Positions 17,298 to 26,253 are shown, counted from the first letter of the stretch. The stretch: 62,561 bases of DNA from Akkermansia muciniphila (GCA_945870025.1 CAMBQN010000016.1:1-62561), one strand, 5' to 3'. The notes: generated by a model not told the origin, from the sequence alone. Numbers and translations are program-made.

Positions 17298-18485
17298 ATG
17301 TCTGACCAGCGAAAAAGATATCTTGAAACCGCGATCCATGAGGATCTGGCCCAGAAGATGGTGTTTCTTGCCGGACCCAGGCAAATTGGTAAGACCACGT
17401 TGGCCAAGATGATTGGCGGCAGGTACCGGCAACCCGTGTATCTCAACTGGGACAACCGGGTGCATCGCAAGGCCATCCTTCAACAACAATGGCTGCCGGA
17501 AGCCGATCTGCTAATCCTCGACGAGTTGCATAAGCATGCTCGATGGAAGAATCTCATCAAAGGCATCTGGGACACCCGGCAACATCAGGAACACATTCTG
17601 GTAACCGGCAGTTCGCGCCTGGACATCTTTCGCAAAGGAGGCGACTCCCTTCTTGGTCGCTATCACCACTATCGCCTGCACCCGTTCTCATTGACCGAAA
17701 TGACTTCCACCCGGCTTCCGGTCCCAACGGACAAACCACCTACTCTGGAATTCGCGGATCCCGGGCGCGAAGCCACGGATCTGCTTTTCCGGTTCGGCGG
17801 TTTTCCGGAACCGCTGTTTGCGGCCAGCGAGCGCGTTCTGCGCCGTTGGCACAGAGAAAGGTTCGAGCGTGTGCTGCGGGAAGACATCCGGGAAACGGAA
17901 AACGTGCGGTCGCTGTCCCTTGTGGAACAGTTGGGCAGCATGCTCCCGGAACGGGTTGCCGCTCCGCTCTCTCTGCGCTCGCTGTCCGAGGATCTGGAAG
18001 TCAGTCCCAAGGCCGTGGCCGCCTGGATGGAACTTCTGGCCCGCAATTACTACGTCTTCCGCGTTCCGCCCTGGCATCGCCGGCTGGCCCGGGCTTTGAA
18101 GAAGGAATCCAAGTATTACCTTTGGGATTGGTCGGAGACGCCCAACGAAGGCTCACGTTTCGAGAATATGGTGGCCAGTCACCTGCTCAAATGGTGTCAC
18201 TTTCAGCAGGACGTCTCAGGCTTCGACGTCGAACTGTACTATGTTCGGGACCTCGAAAAGAGGGAAGTCGACTTCCTGATCGTCTGGGAGAAACAGCCCT
18301 GGCTGCTCGTGGAGTGCAAGCTGGGCGGCAACTACCAGTTTGGTCACTTGAACTACTTCGGCGAGCGGCTGGGAATCCGCGACAATCGCTACATGGTCAG
18401 CCTCACCGGAACCGATGACTATGTGGACAAAGCCACCGGCATCCGGGTCATCCCAGCCGCCCGCTTCCTGACCGCGTTTGCGTGA
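17298..18485 (+). CDS. AAA ATPase with DUF4143 domain
   Basis: 395 aa. ATG 17298 is preceded by GGAGGAG. Walker A is AGPRQIGKTTLAK, Walker B LLILDELHK and sensor region LVTGSSRLDIF. The C-terminal DUF4143 part ends with the PD-(D/E)XK-like pattern EVDFLIVW...LLVECKLGG. Proteins of this type are widespread in anaerobes, often in accessory DNA, with no firmly established function. A degraded relative may be present at 62125-62395. The gene stands alone beside a repeat element, consistent with acquired DNA. Confidence 0.85.
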   Translation: MSDQRKRYLETAIHEDLAQKMVFLAGPRQIGKTTLAKMIGGRYRQPVYLNWDNRVHRKAILQQQWLPEADLLILDELHKHARWKNLIKGIWDTRQHQEHILVTGSSRLDIFRKGGDSLLGRYHHYRLHPFSLTEMTSTRLPVPTDKPPTLEFADPGREATDLLFRFGGFPEPLFAASERVLRRWHRERFERVLREDIRETENVRSLSLVEQLGSMLPERVAAPLSLRSLSEDLEVSPKAVAAWMELLARNYYVFRVPPWHRRLARALKKESKYYLWDWSETPNEGSRFENMVASHLLKWCHFQQDVSGFDVELYYVRDLEKREVDFLIVWEKQPWLLVECKLGGNYQFGHLNYFGERLGIRDNRYMVSLTGTDDYVDKATGIRVIPAARFLTAFA

Positions 18486-18587
18486 AGTCGAGCCGCCAAT
18501 GAACTATGATCATTGATACTGCGGATCATTTGGCGTCTCGGCGTCTTCTTTCCATGACGCCCCGAAGGATCAGGGCCACGGCTTCCA

Positions 18588-20573
18588 TCACTCGCGGATC
18601 TGGGGTTTGGTGTTGGTTCTGGCTTTCTCTGGCTTTGAACCCGCGACGGGGTTCACCTTTTCCGGCTTGATCTTGATCTGGACGTCAACTCCGAGGCGCG
18701 CGAGACTCTCTTGCATCTTTCGGCATCGCGCCTCGGCGTCCAGCGCCCAACTCGAAGCGGGGTATTCGGCAAAGACCGTCGTCAGATGCTGAAAGGCACC
18801 GAATGATCGATGGGGGGCGCTGTCCGTTTTCGTGTCTGTCGCTTTTCCCGTCAGCAGAATGATCGCCTTCGCCTTGTCGCCGGCGGCGAGCAGTTTCTCC
18901 GCCTCGTTCTGCATGATCACACCCAGCATGTAATGGCAGTTGGCCAGGGGACTGATCTTGAGCCAGTCGATGTCCGGGTTCTCTTTTGCATCCTTCCGCA
19001 GCATGTCGTCAATCTGCTTCAAGATGTCCCAGTTCTCGTCCACCACTTTCTGCGAGCCGTCAATGTCGCCCTGCAGCATCTTAATGTGCGCGAGCAGGAC
19101 GATGGCCTTCCCGAACCAGACGTCTTGTACCCACATGAGCGAGTCTTTGCAGATCCGGGAAGCCTCGTCCATGAGCGACTTCTGCTGCGCGGCGGGAGTC
19201 TTGGGGTTGGCGGCCATCTTCACTATCAGTTCCGCCATCTCGGCCTCGATCTGGCGTTGTACGGCCCGTTCCATGGTCTTGTCTTTCAGGATGGCCCGGT
19301 AGGCGCCAAGGGCGACGGATTCCTGGCCGGTGAGCAGCATCATCTGGACGTATTTGTAGGCGGACGCGACGTAGACCGGTCTGAGCGTTTCGGTCGGGCC
19401 GTCGGGATACTTGTTGAAGAAACTTTGGTAGATCGCCTGGGCGTTGGAGTACATCCCCCAGGTGTAGTAGCCGTCCGCCACGGAGAGTCTCATCGCCCAG
19501 ACCGGCAGGCTGTCCTGGTCCGGCTGCTTGGCGATGATGGCCAGGGCCTTGGGGAATTTCTTGGCAGCGCAAAGCGATCGGATATCCGAGAGGTTGGTCA
19601 ATCCGTCGGCATCCTTCAATGTACCGGTTTCGGGAGTGGTCGCCGTGGTCACAACCGCGGTGTCTCCGATATGAACCTTGGATGCCGACATGCTCGCGGT
19701 CGACTGCGCGTTTGTCGTCTCGACTATCGCTGCCGCCGCGACAGGCTTCGGCGCCTCCTTTTCTGCCACTGCCACAACCGCCGTCACGCCCGCCCCGCCC
19801 GCCGCTATCGCCGCCGCCACCACCATTGCCGCTGTCTTAACGCTGTTCCAGTACATGACTTGCATCGCTCCCTTCGCCAGCATTGCTGCTGTGGATGTGG
19901 CGGTCGTGGCCGTGGCGGTTGTCGCCGCGGCAGTTTTCACGGTCGCCAGGATGGAAGGAAGGAGTGTTTCCGGTACGGCTGCCGAGGCTTCGGAGGAGAG
20001 CAGGCTGGCCAAGGCCACGCCGCCGAGCGCGACGCCGCGCTTGGCGAGGCGTTGCCGCAGGCGTTCGATGCCACGGCTGGCCCGCGACGAGAGCGTGCCC
20101 ACGGCACAACCGGCTCGTTGTGCGGCTTCGGCTTCGCTGTGATTTTGCAGATAGCGCAAAACCACCGCCTGACGCAGCACGCCGGTCAGTCCAGCCAGTT
20201 CCTCGTCCAGAAAAGGCAGGACCTCTTCATGAGCGGGGCGGTATTCCTCAACGGCAGGCTCCTCGGTCTCGTCCAGCATGGCTTCCTCCTGACGCCTAGC
20301 CCGCTTTCGCAGAGCCTCTAGGCAGACGTTCCGCGCCACGCCGTAGAGCCAGCCGGTGAATTCACCCTTGCGGGTCATCAACCGGCTGGCCTTGTTGAGC
20401 AGCACGAGGAACACGGCCTGCGTGGCGTCTTCCGCCTCCTGATGGTGCCGAAGCATGCGCAGACAGGCGCGATAGACCATTTGCTGGTGGCGCGCCGCCA
20501 ACTCAGCAAAGGCGTTTTCATCGCATGCATCCGCATACGCCGCCATCAAATCGCTATCTGTCCGAGTATCCAT
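18588..20573 (-). CDS. ECF-type sigma factor with membrane linker and TPR-like C-terminal domain (ECF-2)
   Basis: 661 aa, ATG 20573. Sigma regions 2 (ELAARHQQMVYRACLRMLR, EDATQAVFLVLLNKA) and 4 (LRQAVVLRYLQNHSEAEAA, GTLSSRASRGIERLRQRL) are clear. The linker with SEASAAVPETLLPSILA and the Ala-rich membrane helix near residues 250-275 match ECF-1 almost residue by residue. The C-terminal region, from about residue 330 on, is helical with TPR-like repeats (AMRLSVADGYYTWGMYSNA, SAYKYVQMMLLTGQESVA) and is unrelated to that of ECF-1. Likely a membrane-attached regulator with a protein-binding sensor part. Confidence 0.85.
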   Translation of the reverse strand: MDTRTDSDLMAAYADACDENAFAELAARHQQMVYRACLRMLRHHQEAEDATQAVFLVLLNKASRLMTRKGEFTGWLYGVARNVCLEALRKRARRQEEAMLDETEEPAVEEYRPAHEEVLPFLDEELAGLTGVLRQAVVLRYLQNHSEAEAAQRAGCAVGTLSSRASRGIERLRQRLAKRGVALGGVALASLLSSEASAAVPETLLPSILATVKTAAATTATATTATSTAAMLAKGAMQVMYWNSVKTAAMVVAAAIAAGGAGVTAVVAVAEKEAPKPVAAAAIVETTNAQSTASMSASKVHIGDTAVVTTATTPETGTLKDADGLTNLSDIRSLCAAKKFPKALAIIAKQPDQDSLPVWAMRLSVADGYYTWGMYSNAQAIYQSFFNKYPDGPTETLRPVYVASAYKYVQMMLLTGQESVALGAYRAILKDKTMERAVQRQIEAEMAELIVKMAANPKTPAAQQKSLMDEASRICKDSLMWVQDVWFGKAIVLLAHIKMLQGDIDGSQKVVDENWDILKQIDDMLRKDAKENPDIDWLKISPLANCHYMLGVIMQNEAEKLLAAGDKAKAIILLTGKATDTKTDSAPHRSFGAFQHLTTVFAEYPASSWALDAEARCRKMQESLARLGVDVQIKIKPEKVNPVAGSKPEKARTNTKPQIRE

Positions 20574-20659
20574 GTGGCATCCAGTTTACCAGAAACGTTC
20601 GTCCTTCCATAAGGTAATGACGATTTTCCGGATTTCCCTGCATGGATTTTGAAAAACAG

Positions 20660-20688
20660 TTGACATATTATAGTATGTCATATACGAT
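20660..20688 (+). promoter_or_regulatory. Strong promoter of the XRE gene, probably leaderless
   Basis: TTGACA at 20660-20665 and TACGAT at 20683-20688 are 17 bp apart. The expected start point falls at or 1 nt before the ATG at 20696, and no Shine-Dalgarno sequence precedes that ATG. Confidence 0.65.
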
Positions 20689-20695
20689 CTTCCCC

Positions 20696-21259
20696 ATGAA
20701 CGCCTTGGCAGAGGTCAGAAAGCAAAGGGCTATCTCGCAGCGCGCATTGGCAAAGCGCGCGGCTGTGTCGTTCCGTGGATTACAACTCCTTGAAAAAAGG
20801 GGCCACAACTGGGAAGTCATGACCGTCTCCCGTGTCGCCGAGGCGCTCCATCTGCCCGGGCAAGGGGTGGATCTGGTGGTGGATCGCTTCCTGCGCATGC
20901 TCCCTGATTCGATCCCCGAAATCTCGATTCGCATGATGCTGGACGGATTCGACTCGTGGAAGACGCATCTCTTCGATTTCGTGGACGCCTTCCGGGCGAC
21001 CACCAGCAACGAGTTGCTGGAACCGCCAGCTTACGGATTGGACGTCCGACTGCAAGCGCTCTGCGCATCCACGGTCGAGGCGCTTTGCGCCGAGAAGCGT
21101 CAGCACGCGCCCGCGTGGTGCGCTGGTGTGCCGTCACTGTCCGGCCCATGGTTTGTGTCTGGAATCGAGAATCTCAAGGCCATGTCACTGGTGGAGTCGC
21201 CGGTCTGGTTCCGGTCGCGTAATATCTTTGTGCTGGGCAACTTTCTAAGCAGGGCCTAA
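20696..21259 (+). CDS. XRE-family helix-turn-helix regulator, probable antitoxin-like partner of the next gene
   Basis: 187 aa from ATG 20696; the open frame starts at 20642, but that would overlap the promoter. Residues 1-65 form a Cro/CI-type HTH: ALAEVRKQRAISQRALAKRA and SFRGLQLLEKRGHNWEVMTVS. The rest has no domain I recognise. A gene for a DUF6036-type nucleotidyltransferase-like protein follows after 101 nt, an arrangement like that of some toxin-antitoxin or abortive-infection pairs. The mRNA is probably leaderless. Confidence 0.7.
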   Translation: MNALAEVRKQRAISQRALAKRAAVSFRGLQLLEKRGHNWEVMTVSRVAEALHLPGQGVDLVVDRFLRMLPDSIPEISIRMMLDGFDSWKTHLFDFVDAFRATTSNELLEPPAYGLDVRLQALCASTVEALCAEKRQHAPAWCAGVPSLSGPWFVSGIENLKAMSLVESPVWFRSRNIFVLGNFLSRA

Positions 21260-21308
21260 TGTGGGCTTCGCCCACAACCCTCACCCCGTCCTTCTCCCAG
21301 AGGGAGAG
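21260..21308. repeat. Two small hairpins between the XRE and nucleotidyltransferase genes
   Basis: TGTGGGC (21260-21266) pairs with GCCCACA (21270-21276) across a 3-nt loop. It is followed by a TTCTCCC/GGGAGAG hairpin around 21291-21307 set in a CTCACCCC-type context. Such paired motifs resemble short interspersed repeats of other bacteria. No T-run follows, so it is unlikely to be a full terminator, but it may weaken expression of the second gene. Confidence 0.55.
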
Positions 21309-21360
21309 GGCGGAAACAACTTGCTTTTTATCAACGCTCTGCTTGAATAAGGCACTAAAT

Positions 21361-21873
21361 ATGTTGGACGCCAAAACGATCCGCAAGCTGTTCGAGGCGT
21401 TGAATGCCGAGTTGGCCGCGCACGGGGTCAAAGGAGAGATCGGCATTTGTGGCGGCGCGGTTATGTGCCTGGTATTTCAGGCACGTGAGGCGACAAAGAA
21501 TGTGGACGCGATCTTTCACCCCACCCGCGAAATCCGGGAGGCCAGCCGGGCGGTGGCTACCCGGCTGGGCCTGGCTGAAGACTGGCTCAACGATGCCGCC
21601 AAGTGCTACTTTCTCGCAACCCCGCCGGTTCACGAGGTCATGGAACTCTCCCATCTCCGCGTCTGGGCGCCGCAAGCCGAATACATGCTGGCGATGAAAT
21701 GCGTCTCGGCCCGATTCGACTCCCATGATCTGGACGACGCGAAATTCCTGCTCCGGCACCTCGAAATCAAGACCCCCGACCAAGCCTTCCGCATCATCGA
21801 GCAGTACTATCCCCGCCACGTCATTCCGCCCAAGACGCAATTCCTACTGGAAGAACTGCTCGACGGCGGCTGA
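21361..21873 (+). CDS. Nucleotidyltransferase-like protein (DUF6036-type)
   Basis: 170 aa, ATG 21361; no clear Shine-Dalgarno. The ICGGAVMCLVF segment and the following TKNVDAIFHP resemble the GG-x-(A)...D-x-D/E-like start of a nucleotidyltransferase fold in DUF6036/AbiEii-like proteins. The usual D-x-D appears as NVDAIF, so catalytic competence is uncertain. DDAKFLLRHL and PRHVIPPKTQFLLEEL are typical of the C-terminal part. It pairs with the upstream XRE gene. A toxin or RNA/protein-modifying role is inferred from context only. Confidence 0.65.
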   Translation: MLDAKTIRKLFEALNAELAAHGVKGEIGICGGAVMCLVFQAREATKNVDAIFHPTREIREASRAVATRLGLAEDWLNDAAKCYFLATPPVHEVMELSHLRVWAPQAEYMLAMKCVSARFDSHDLDDAKFLLRHLEIKTPDQAFRIIEQYYPRHVIPPKTQFLLEELLDGG

Positions 21874-21876
21874 CGC

Positions 21877-24195
21877 TCACTGCTGCGCCCGCGCCCCGGC
21901 GTCCTTCAGCGCCTGCTCCGCCACCGGGTCGTCGTGGAAACCTGTGTTCAGCGAATTGCGGATCGCGTCGCTCACTGCACGATCTTTCTCCAGCGTCAAC
22001 CTGCCGATAAGCAGGTCGCGCGCACGTGCCCCGCCCATCCACCCCAATACGTACGCCGTTTCTTGGCGCGAACGGACGTCCTTGTCACGGATCATCGCAT
22101 CCAGAAACGCATAACCCTTTTCGCCACCCACGACCCCATAGCCGTCAATGACGGCTTGCCGGACAAAGCGATCCACATTGAGTTCCTCTCGTTCCAGAAA
22201 TGCGCGCATTCTGATCCTATCCTTCCTTGGCAACGAAGATCCTCTGGCACCCCTTCCGCCGCTACAGTCCAATACTCCCCCTCCGCCGCCCCATCCGCCG
22301 CCCCATCCCCATCCGCCGCCGCATCCCCATCCGCCGCCGCCATATCCGACGCCCCATCCGCCGCCATATCCGACGCCCCATCCGCCGCCCAAGAAGCCGT
22401 GCGAAACCTGGTCCCCGGTCAATGCTTCGTGAGTCAGCCCACACCATTGCGTAGGTTTGCCGCAGAGGAGGTCCTTTTCTGCAACCGCAAACACATCATC
22501 GCCCCCAATCATCAGCAACGCCTCCCATGCGTCTCCTGATTCCGATGCCGCCTTTGCCAGTAGCGGGACGGCCGTCGGGTCGGATGCAATGGCGAGTCCA
22601 TAACACGCCCAGGAGCGGATTTCGCGGTCGCGAGAGTGAGTGAGTGCGTCGGCGAGAATGGCCGTCGCCCGCTTGTCTCCCAGACTGCCCAAGGAAGCCA
22701 GAACTGCTGAGCGTACGAAGGTGCTGCTGTCCTTCGCAAAGAGATCCCTTAGCAAGGCCAGGGCCTCGTCGCCGCCGATCCTGCCCAGGGACATGACGGC
22801 GGCGCCCCGCACACGCTCATCCTGGTCGCGCGTCGCCTTTTTTGCCAACACCAACACCTGATTACGATCCAATACTCCCGTTTCGGCGCCGTTCGCGTAT
22901 TCCCGGCCGCCCGAATGAGAATCATCCCATGCCCCGCCCAAGGCGTATGCGGCCGTCTCGCGCATGATCTTGTCCCTGTCGCCGAGCGCTTGCTCTAGAA
23001 GCCGAAGCTTCTTTTCGGCAGGACCTTGCCACAGTAGCGTCAATCGGGCAGAGAGCCGAACGGTCAGGTCCGGGTCGGCAATCGCCTTTTCGAGAAGCTC
23101 GATTGCCCTCTTTCCCCCCACCCGTCCCAGGGCAGCCGCGGCGCCCCCCCTTATTCCAACATCCTGATGGCGCAACAATTGCTCCAGGATTGGCAGTGCC
23201 TGGTCATCTCCCGGTCTCCCCATGGCCCATGGGGCGGAATAGCGCCGCAAGTTGATGTCGGAATCCCCCAACGCCTTCTGCAAAATCGCGCGCGCCTTTT
23301 CGCCGCCGATCTGTCCCAGCGCCCAGACAGCGTCGTGGCGCGAATCGCCGGAATCTTTGCGTGTCCCGCCGGGAACGGGAACATACCACTCGGCCATCGC
23401 CAATTCCAACAGGGGAATGGCACCCTCGCCCCCAAAACCGAGTCCATGGGCGAGGGCGGAACGACTGTATTCGTCACGCGACTTCAGTCGAATGGCGGCC
23501 AGCGGCAATGCCGCATCGCCCAAGAGAAGAAAGACATTGTCCCAACCGAGCGTCTCTAATCCGGCCATCGCCTCGCGGACGACGTCGGCGTTCTCGTCCC
23601 GCGCCGCTTTCGCGATCAACGGCACGACGCGCACGTCCCAGGTCCGGACTCCATCCCAGACAGCATTCCGCCGCACGAGGGCGTTCGTCGAGGACAAGTC
23701 CTTCTCGACACGCTGGAGATCCTCGTCTTTTTCGGCGCCCGCGTAGATGATGACGTGTTGCCCGTCGCGCAGCCAGATGGTGTTGAACCCGCGACCAGCG
23801 GCGACGGCTTCCACCAGTTGCCGCCCCGCGACGGGGCGAAACCGCAACTCCGCCGGAACGCACAGTTCGCAAATCCTGCCAAGCGCAGAGACCTTGGGTC
23901 CTCCTTTGTGCGCAAGTTCATTGAATGTGGGCCATGCCCAAGCCCCTCGGGGAGAAACATAAACCCCGGTCTCATTGGTGTAGTTCGTCGGCTCCGAGCC
24001 TGAGATGACTCGCGTGTCTTGCTTGGAATCCGATGCTGGCTCTTTGCCGGGTGGCCCATGCTTCTTGCCCGGGGCGTTGGACAGGCGCGAGTTACCGGAA
24101 GATCCCGGCACGGCGCGCGCTTGCGCCAGTACGGCGGAAGCATGCGCTATCATGATGATAACAGCGATCAATAGGTGCACCTGTCGACTGGTCAT
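21877..24195 (-). CDS. Exported HEAT-repeat protein with Gly/Trp-rich insert
   Basis: 772 aa from ATG 24195, preceded by GGGGAGG. The signal peptide is LLIAVIIMIAHASAVLAQA. After a low-complexity stretch, residues about 110-155 (LRFRPVAGRQLVEAV..GFNTIWLRDGQHVIIYAG) look like a short secretin/STN-type module. Then follow many HEAT_2/PBS-lyase repeats, e.g. AVWALGQIGGEKARAILQKA and AAALGRVGGKRAIELLEKA. Residues about 595-643 are almost only Gly, Trp, Tyr and Val, after which HEAT units resume. It is 69 nt downstream of ECF-3 on the same strand, so likely in one operon and perhaps the sensor partner or target of that sigma factor. Confidence 0.78.
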   Translation of the reverse strand: MTSRQVHLLIAVIIMIAHASAVLAQARAVPGSSGNSRLSNAPGKKHGPPGKEPASDSKQDTRVISGSEPTNYTNETGVYVSPRGAWAWPTFNELAHKGGPKVSALGRICELCVPAELRFRPVAGRQLVEAVAAGRGFNTIWLRDGQHVIIYAGAEKDEDLQRVEKDLSSTNALVRRNAVWDGVRTWDVRVVPLIAKAARDENADVVREAMAGLETLGWDNVFLLLGDAALPLAAIRLKSRDEYSRSALAHGLGFGGEGAIPLLELAMAEWYVPVPGGTRKDSGDSRHDAVWALGQIGGEKARAILQKALGDSDINLRRYSAPWAMGRPGDDQALPILEQLLRHQDVGIRGGAAAALGRVGGKRAIELLEKAIADPDLTVRLSARLTLLWQGPAEKKLRLLEQALGDRDKIMRETAAYALGGAWDDSHSGGREYANGAETGVLDRNQVLVLAKKATRDQDERVRGAAVMSLGRIGGDEALALLRDLFAKDSSTFVRSAVLASLGSLGDKRATAILADALTHSRDREIRSWACYGLAIASDPTAVPLLAKAASESGDAWEALLMIGGDDVFAVAEKDLLCGKPTQWCGLTHEALTGDQVSHGFLGGGWGVGYGGGWGVGYGGGGWGCGGGWGWGGGWGGGGGVLDCSGGRGARGSSLPRKDRIRMRAFLEREELNVDRFVRQAVIDGYGVVGGEKGYAFLDAMIRDKDVRSRQETAYVLGWMGGARARDLLIGRLTLEKDRAVSDAIRNSLNTGFHDDPVAEQALKDAGARAQQ
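22262..22392. repeat. Degenerate tandem repeat encoding the Gly/Trp-rich insert
   Basis: Short units of the type 'CCGCCGC-CATATCCGACGCCC' and 'CCCCATCCGCCG' are repeated about ten times inside the HEAT gene. Slippage of this run would lengthen or shorten the Gly-rich insert in steps of whole codons. Confidence 0.7.
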
Positions 24196-24264
24196 AGAAA
24201 CCTCCCCAAAACGTTGCAGCGCAACGGAAGTCCGTGTTACGGGTTCGGGCATCCGAAACCGTGA

Positions 24265-26253
24265 TTATTCATGATGCCTGTGGGCGTCCATCGGACGAAC
24301 GGTCACCGCCATGACCGCAACATGCTCTGGAGCTAACCGGCCCCCCTTCACCGTGACCGGGACCAGGACCGTTCCATTCGGCACTACCTTGGTGTCGGCT
24401 ATTGCGCTAAGCGAGAGGGTCGTACCATCCGGAAGTTCCCGTTCGATGTCCTGCAAACAGACCACCGCGATCTCTTGCGCCAGATCGGTGCCAGAGCGCG
24501 CTTGCGCCTGCAATTCGTCGGAATCGGAACGCCTGGTTCCCGCGTCACTCGCGCCTGATTCGACGATGTGCGACCACCTCACCATGCTTTGCATACCATT
24601 CACACTGTGCGTAGCCAGCGCGGACAGGGTCACCGCATCCGGGCACTGACCCACTATCGAGACCATTTTCCCATACTGGGCCGGTGTCAACGGGATGGGC
24701 GCAGACGCATCAACTCGAATTCCGGCGCTTTCCAGACTCTTGCGGGCGGAGGGTCCCAGATCGAAAATCCTGCCCGCGACCGTTGCACACGTACACAACA
24801 CCGGTTGAGGCCGACGGTTCTGGGTCGATGACGTCTTCGCATTGAGACACAGCCATAGGAAGCATTCTTCTTGTTGACCGGCTGCCCCATCTTGGCCTCG
24901 ATATCCCGATGTGGCGCGCGACAAATGAAGAAGATACACGGTTGGGCGATCAAGACCGCTGAGCAGCTTCGTGCTTAGAACCAACCTGTCCGTGCCCAAT
25001 GCCACGGACGCCGAGTTCCACTCCAGAGTTAGCGTGTGAGATGCCGATGGATTGCCTTCGGACAAACACGTCAGACTTGTTTGACCTTCCGCTGTTTCCT
25101 GTCGAATCATGCTTCCCTGGCCAAGCGGTGCGTTGGTGCCGACACAAAACACCAGACGGGCGGATGGAGAATCCCGCAGAGCCGCCATGATTCGCTTGGC
25201 GTCGTCTTCGCCCAGTTGTACCGGCCCAGATTCTGAGTTCAACTTCCTTCCGATCTGTGTCTCCACGCGGGCGACATCGGAGGCGGTCAGCGTGATCAGT
25301 TGCGCGCCGATGTGCGCCTGCCCCATTCCGGGTGAAGACCAGAACTGTGAATCCTCGACCGTCGTGCGATGGGGACCAGCCGCTGGTGTCTTATTCGATG
25401 GGGGGCGAACATCACGCAACTGCTCCACGCCAACGGAGACTGTTGCCGCCAATAGAACTGCCGCCGCCGCCACCGCCGCCACCATCTTGACTTTTGCTAT
25501 GAACATGGCCTTCATCGCTCCCTTCGCCAGCATGGCTGCTGTGGATGAGGCGCCCGTGGCCGTGGCGGTTGTCGCCACGGCAGACTTCACGGTCGCCAGG
25601 ATGGAAGGAAGGAGTGTTTCCGGTATCGCTGCCGAGGCTTCGGAGGTGAGCAAGCTGGCGAGCGCCACGCCGCTGGTCGCCACGCCGAGTTTGCCCAGTC
25701 GCTTGCGCAGCCGGGCGATGCCTTCGCTCGCCCGACGACTCAGTGTGCCCAGCGGACAACCGACCAACCGTGCTGCTTCTTCCTGGCTGTGATTCTGCAA
25801 GTACCGCAGAATCACCGCCTCCCGATAACGTTCGGGGAGACTCAGCAATGCCGCATCCACCAGTCCCATAACTGCCGGATCGGCGCCCTCATCGCCTGTA
25901 CTGACGTCCATTTGAATGGCCTCGTTCCACGCATACACCTCTTCGCGATCTGACCGACGCATCCGTTTTCGCACCGTCTCCGCCGCCACATGGTGCGCCA
26001 CCCGGTACAACCACGCGGCAAGCTCGCCTTTTCGCAAGCCACCCGCTTTCCGGGCCAGGATCACGAAAACCGCCTGCGAAGCATCCCGTGCTTCATGATG
26101 GTCTTTCAGCAGCCGATGACAGGCTCGGTACACCAGCGTACCGTGCCGCCTCACCAACTCGGCGAAGGCCGCTTCACGCCTGGCCGCGCCGACGGACTCG
26201 TCCTGCCGGGACACGTAAACGTCAATCAATTCCGTATCTGACATGTTTTGCAT
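24265..26253 (-). CDS. ECF-type sigma factor with membrane linker and unknown C-terminal domain (ECF-3)
   Basis: 662 aa, ATG 26253. Sigma region 2 (ELVRRHGTLVYRACHRLL, RDASQAVFVILARKA) and region 4 (LPERYREAVILRYLQNH, LGTLSRRASEGIARLRKRL) are clear. The SEASAAIPETLLPSILATV linker and a membrane helix (VKMVAAVAAAAVLLAATVSV) follow as in ECF-1 and ECF-2. The remaining 370 residues are a large beta-rich region without a domain I recognise, containing a Cys-rich patch (ECFLWLCLN, LCTCATVAG). The upstream gap to SSB has no sign of an anti-sigma gene. The HEAT protein gene follows. Confidence 0.84.
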   Translation of the reverse strand: MQNMSDTELIDVYVSRQDESVGAARREAAFAELVRRHGTLVYRACHRLLKDHHEARDASQAVFVILARKAGGLRKGELAAWLYRVAHHVAAETVRKRMRRSDREEVYAWNEAIQMDVSTGDEGADPAVMGLVDAALLSLPERYREAVILRYLQNHSQEEAARLVGCPLGTLSRRASEGIARLRKRLGKLGVATSGVALASLLTSEASAAIPETLLPSILATVKSAVATTATATGASSTAAMLAKGAMKAMFIAKVKMVAAVAAAAVLLAATVSVGVEQLRDVRPPSNKTPAAGPHRTTVEDSQFWSSPGMGQAHIGAQLITLTASDVARVETQIGRKLNSESGPVQLGEDDAKRIMAALRDSPSARLVFCVGTNAPLGQGSMIRQETAEGQTSLTCLSEGNPSASHTLTLEWNSASVALGTDRLVLSTKLLSGLDRPTVYLLHLSRATSGYRGQDGAAGQQEECFLWLCLNAKTSSTQNRRPQPVLCTCATVAGRIFDLGPSARKSLESAGIRVDASAPIPLTPAQYGKMVSIVGQCPDAVTLSALATHSVNGMQSMVRWSHIVESGASDAGTRRSDSDELQAQARSGTDLAQEIAVVCLQDIERELPDGTTLSLSAIADTKVVPNGTVLVPVTVKGGRLAPEHVAVMAVTVRPMDAHRHHE

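Noticed and set aside
18810-20321. 503-codon + strand open frame opposite ECF-2
   Set aside because: Cys/His/Arg-rich mirror of the Ala-rich linker; ECF-2 carries the sigma motifs.
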